From the NCBI GenBank assembly GCA_905250125.1, contig CAJNOL010000069.1:1-64000 (forward strand): 64,000 bases of DNA, read 5' to 3'. Position numbers and translations under genes: made by a program. The DNA is from Rotaria sordida. Lineage: Eukaryota > Rotifera > Eurotatoria > Philodinida > Philodinidae. Below, one piece after another: positions 63,324 through 64,000 of the stretch (position 1 is the stretch's first letter; each line of letters starts with the position of its first letter). The notes beneath the pieces were generated by a model that saw nothing but the letters and a program-made list of their open reading frames with translations, was not told where the DNA came from and ran no database searches.

Positions 63324-63827
63324 ATGACATCAGATATGGAATTCCAATCATTCGAAATTGGTCAACGAAAACGTATTGCTTTAGTTGCACATGATAATAA
63401 AAAAGGTGAATTACTTGAATGGGTTAAACGAAATCAGGATCAATTACTTAAACATGAACTTCATGCAACTGGTACAACAGGATCTTTAATTGAATCAATG
63501 TTAGGCATTCCAATAATTAGATATAAATCAGGTCCATTAGGTGGTGATCAACAACTTGGAGCTAAGATAGCTGAACAATGTATCGATATACTCATTTTTC
63601 TTGCTGATCCACTTCAAGCTCAACCACATGATTCTGATGTTCGAGCATTAACACGTTTAGCAACTGTTTGGAATGTTCCAATGGCATGCAATTTATCAAC
63701 GGCTGACTTTCTTTTTACATCTTCATATATGACTTCTACATATACACGTATTGTGCCGACATTTGAGCGTTATTTAAAACGTGATATTAATACTAATCTG
63801 AAAAATTCAGAGAGCTCCCATGTGTAG
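63324..63827 (+). CDS. mgsA: Methylglyoxal synthase, probably acquired from bacteria
   Basis: Methylglyoxal synthase removes phosphate from dihydroxyacetone phosphate to give methylglyoxal, a bypass of lower glycolysis. The 167-residue frame aligns with E. coli MgsA (152 residues) without gaps through the core at an offset of four: H23, D75, D95, H102 and D105 match E. coli H19, D71, D91, H98 and D101. Family strings are IALVAHD, HATGTTG, SGPLGGDQQLGA and RLATVWNVPMACN. The enzyme is essentially prokaryotic. Here the gene lies beside intron-bearing animal genes and has the same AT-rich codon use, so it is resident and adapted rather than contamination. It has no intron in the core. An alternative 3' end is possible: a donor at 63822 and acceptor before 63879 would replace the last two codons with 17 codons ending in TAG at 63929. 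Confidence 0.9.
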   Translation: MTSDMEFQSFEIGQRKRIALVAHDNKKGELLEWVKRNQDQLLKHELHATGTTGSLIESMLGIPIIRYKSGPLGGDQQLGAKIAEQCIDILIFLADPLQAQPHDSDVRALTRLATVWNVPMACNLSTADFLFTSSYMTSTYTRIVPTFERYLKRDINTNLKNSESSHV

Positions 63828-64000
63828 GCTAAGAAACTGAGGCATTGATCAAAAATTTATATTTTTCATTTTTTATAGACATTAGAAAATTTTATCAATC
63901 ATCTAAAACCACCAAATCCAAATGTTTAGCTTATTTCAATATTTTAGAGTAAAGTTAGTCTTGATTGACTTTTCAGCACTATTTTCTAATTATCAAAAAA

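Overview
The window reads as nuclear DNA of a small invertebrate, most likely a bdelloid rotifer. It is very AT-rich, and its metazoan genes are cut by many short introns of about 50-100 bases with GT/AG borders. Several genes sit only tens to a few hundred bases apart on one strand, with a pyrimidine-rich AG just before the next ATG. That is the arrangement expected where polycistronic RNA is resolved by spliced-leader trans-splicing, which is known in rotifers. A decayed gene resembling the F-box-like families of bdelloids, a TIR-domain protein and an apparently bacterial methylglyoxal synthase gene fit the same group. The organism is an inference; no marker gene fixes the species.

Layout. 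1-3.9 kb: mostly non-coding, with a possible 3' gene end at 1-126 and an F-box-like pseudogene at 2.7-3.5 kb. 3.9-8.2 kb (-): splicing factor SF1 in 11 exons. 11.4-23.3 kb (+): a dense five-gene run, Dishevelled, ARMC7, YAE1, an LRR-Ig membrane protein and RMI1. 24.5-27.0 kb (+): NAA60 and a bicistronic MOCS2A/MOCS2B locus. 27.1-29.3 kb (-): a K+-dependent Na+/Ca2+ exchanger. 32.7-35.7 kb (-): TOM70 in 11 exons. 37.1-38.8 kb: a diverged 1.7 kb palindrome holding a nested insertion. 42.0-47.3 kb (+): a ninjurin gene with two candidate first exons and three tandem alternative last exons. 47.8-48.4 kb: a hAT-like non-autonomous element. 51.3-53.8 kb (+): a helical-TIR-SAM protein ending in a CaaX box. 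54.9-55.9 kb: a hairpin element and a broken hAT transposase remnant. 56.3-63.9 kb (+): SMARCB1, ATAD1/Msp1, a small membrane protein and methylglyoxal synthase.

Exon chains were assembled by eye from GT/AG borders and checked by reading frame. SF1, DVL, LRR-Ig, RMI1, NAA60, MOCS2A, MOCS2B, NCKX, TOM70, TIR-SAM, SMARCB1 and ATAD1 each sum to a whole number of codons with one terminal stop, so their models are fairly firm.

The most notable points are the ninjurin locus, where the second half of transmembrane helix 3 plus helix 4 is encoded by three interchangeable terminal exons; the methylglyoxal synthase, which keeps every catalytic residue of the E. coli enzyme and probably came by horizontal transfer; the TIR-SAM-CaaX architecture; and long inverted-repeat elements that account for many of the long introns.
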